Of a stretch of DNA of 32,197 nt, positions 30,213-32,197 are shown in pieces (the stretch's first letter is position 1; each line of letters begins with the position of its first letter). The stretch is from assembly GCA_022496185.1 (NCBI GenBank), contig WTXG01000353.1:1-32197 (forward strand). The letters are read 5' to 3'. A program made the translations under genes and the position numbers. A model generated the notes under the pieces. The model was not told the origin of the DNA, ran no database searches, and saw nothing but the letters and a program-made list of their open reading frames with translations. This stretch comes from Multifurca ochricompacta (Eukaryota; Basidiomycota; Agaricomycetes; Russulales; Russulaceae).

Positions 30213-32197
30213 TTGGCTCTACCCCATCGGCCTGGGCACAGCACTCCATGTAACCTCTGTGTATACTAGTCGCTTCAAATCTTTGAAAATACCAGTACAT
30301 TTTGAAACTACACAGAGGACGGCCGATCGAGATATCCTGGTTGACTCAGGAGCTACCGATAATTTCATCAGCCCACGATTAGTGAGGACTATGGACTAGG
30401 AATGCTGGCACTCCCCCAAGAAAAGAATATTTGGAACATTGATGGGACGGCCAATCGAGCAGGGAAGATTACACATTATACGGACCTCAATGTCCAAGTG
30501 GGAGAAAGAACAAAGGCCATTCGCTTCCTAGTCACCAATCTAGGGACGAGGATCTCATTTTGGGATATCCCTGCTGGCAGCATTTGAACCAAAGATTAAC
30601 TGGACGGATGCCACTATGGATAAAGATTCTTACCCAGTCTTAATCACATCTCTGGGATACGATTACCGGGCCTGGCATGCAGAGGTCGGTGACACCACTG
30701 AAGCGGAAAATGAGGATCCCGGACGCTGCTATGTCACGAAAGCGTCGGAATTGGCCCAGAAGGCGGTACAAGGACAAACTGAGAAAACCTTCGAAGAAGT
30801 AGTACCAGTCACTTACCACCAACATTGGAAGGTGTTCTCGGAGGAAGAGTCACAGCGCTTCCCACCAGCGCGCCCCTGGGACCATGCCATTGATTTTGTG
30901 CCGGAGACGCCGCAGGCAATAGATTGTAAAATCTACCCTTTGTCTCAACAAGAACAGGAAGTGTTGACACTGTTTCTCGAGGAGCAACTGGCAAAAGGGT
31001 ACATCCGTCCGTCCAAGTCGCAGTATGCCTCGCCCTTCTTCTTCATCAAGAAGAAGGATGGCAAGCTCCGACCCATACAAGATTACCGATGCATAAACGC
31101 CTACACTGTAAAGAATGCCTATCCGCTGCCTCTTATTTCAGAGCTCATTGACACCATGAGGGACAAGTCACTCTTCTCAAAGATGGATGTCCGATGGGGG
31201 TATAACAACGTCCGAATCAAAGAGGGGAGATCAGTGCAAGGCAGCCTTTAAGACCAATCAAGGCCTGTTTGAGCCGAATGTCATGTTCTTCGGTCTCACC
31301 AACTCGCCAGCCACCTTCCAGTCAATGATGAATCACATTTTCCGCGACCTTATTCTCACTGGTGAGGTAGTGGTGTACATGGACGACATATTAGTGGCGA
31401 CTACCGACGATCTCCCACATCATCAGGAGCGAGTCCACCAGGTGCTGAATATCCTACACGAACACGACTTATATCTCAAACCATCGAAATGCTCATTTGA
31501 ACAACGGAGTGTCGAGTACTTGGGGGTCATCTTGGAAGGTGGACACGTACGAATGGATCCGGTAAAGGTGCAGGGCATTCGGGAATGGCCCACGCCCACA
31601 TGTGTCAAGGAAGTCAGATCCTTTATAGGATTCTGCAACTTCTATCGGCGTTTTGTACGAGGATTCTCCGGAATCGCGCAACCACTTAACGGATTGTTAA
31701 AGAAGGATGTACCCTGGCACTGGGGAAAAGAGCAACAACAAGCATTTGAACACATCCGAGACATTGTTGGCTCAGAACCTGTCCTCCTGCAACCGGATCT
31801 AGCAAAACCGTTTGAACTTGAGGTTGACGCTTCCCGCTTCGCTGTCGGGGCAGTATTGAATCAGAGGGACACCACGGGGATGCTCCACCCAGTGGCCTTT
31901 TTCTCCGAGACGTTTTCATCGGCTGAACGAAACTATGATATTTGGGATCGCGAGCTCCTCGCCATTGTCAAGGCCCTACGACATTGGAGACCATATCTAG
32001 CCGGAACCCCTCATAAGACCATCATTCACACCGACCATTCCAACCTGCTATATGGAAAGAACCCCATAAGATTAGTCGACGAGTCGCCCGTGAAGTCTTG
32101 GAACTTGAGGAGTACAACTTCACATTGAAGCATATTGCTGGAAGTCGTAACACCCAGGCAGATGCCCTATCACGAAGGGCAGATCAACAAGGAGGTG
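30204..32197 (+). pseudogene. pol: pol of element C (PR-RT-RNase H), partial
   Basis: Protease has DSGATDNFIS near 30343. RT runs from about 30900, with RPIQDYR and YMDD near 31376-31387. RNase H continues to the window end, with DASRFAVGAVLNQ and TDHSNLL visible. Compared with A and B, one base is missing near 30239, 30394, 30546, 30573 and 32052, and one G is extra near 31224. Each shifts the frame, but no in-frame nonsense change was noticed between them. The integrase part lies outside the window. The pattern fits either a very young copy with assembly errors or a copy damaged only by small indels. Confidence 0.88.

Larger units (their letters stand above)
28103..32197 (+). mobile_element. 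Element C: family-1 Ty3/gypsy retrotransposon, cut by the window end
   Basis: 5' LTR (28103-28685), priming site, gag and pol through RNase H are present. Integrase, accessory ORF and 3' LTR would lie beyond the window. No CGA-to-TGA stop was found, unlike in A and B, so this is probably the youngest family-1 copy. However, about seven single-base gaps or insertions break the frames. The bases before the LTR (TGTTT, 28098-28102) are its possible TSD. Confidence 0.92.

Overview
The window is almost entirely nested transposable elements. It looks like repeat-rich chromatin from a filamentous fungus, probably a mushroom-forming basidiomycete. That is an inference from chromodomain Ty3/gypsy elements of the self-primed Tf1/Sushi type, a Tc1-like element and CpG-specific decay. 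I found no rRNA, tRNA, CRISPR array or clearly intact host gene.

Layout. (1) Element A, plus strand, 1-15495: a family-1 Ty3/gypsy element (LTR ends TGTTAC...GTAACA) whose 5' LTR starts before the window. It carries gag, a -1 frameshift into pol (PR-RT-RH-IN-chromodomain), and an unusual zinc-knuckle ORF after pol. It has been hit by two family-3 or family-1 solo LTRs (95-607, 8964-9550), two hAT-like non-autonomous elements (948-2377, 6940-8417) and one complete family-2 LTR element (2898-6928). Each insertion has its own target-site duplication (TSD). (2) Element B, minus strand, 27398-15496: the same family and gene order. Its 3' LTR stops abruptly at A's 3' end, so A appears to have jumped into B's LTR. 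B carries a family-2 solo LTR (22359-22875) and a 3.9-kb Tc1-derived palindrome (16877-20818) with 1290-bp arms. A 1305-bp solo LTR sits close to the palindrome's centre. (3) 27399-28102: about 700 bp with no recognisable element, possibly host DNA. (4) Element C, plus strand, 28103-window end: the best-preserved family-1 copy, cut off in RNase H.

How the parts work together. Gag packages the RNA; Pol provides protease, reverse transcriptase, RNase H and integrase; the chromodomain probably directs integration to heterochromatin. In families 1 and 2 the predicted 5' end of the transcript is complementary to the site just inside the 5' LTR (11 and 12 nt), the hallmark of Tf1-type self-priming. 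In element B both partners carry the matching base change.

Main points for a second look: self-priming with covariation; a conserved 399-codon zinc-knuckle ORF downstream of pol; the Tc1 palindrome that duplicated a solo LTR together with its TSD; a young family-2 element without functional pol genes; and decay in which every LTR-LTR mismatch I found is a CpG transition and most stops are CGA to TGA. All comparisons were made by eye.
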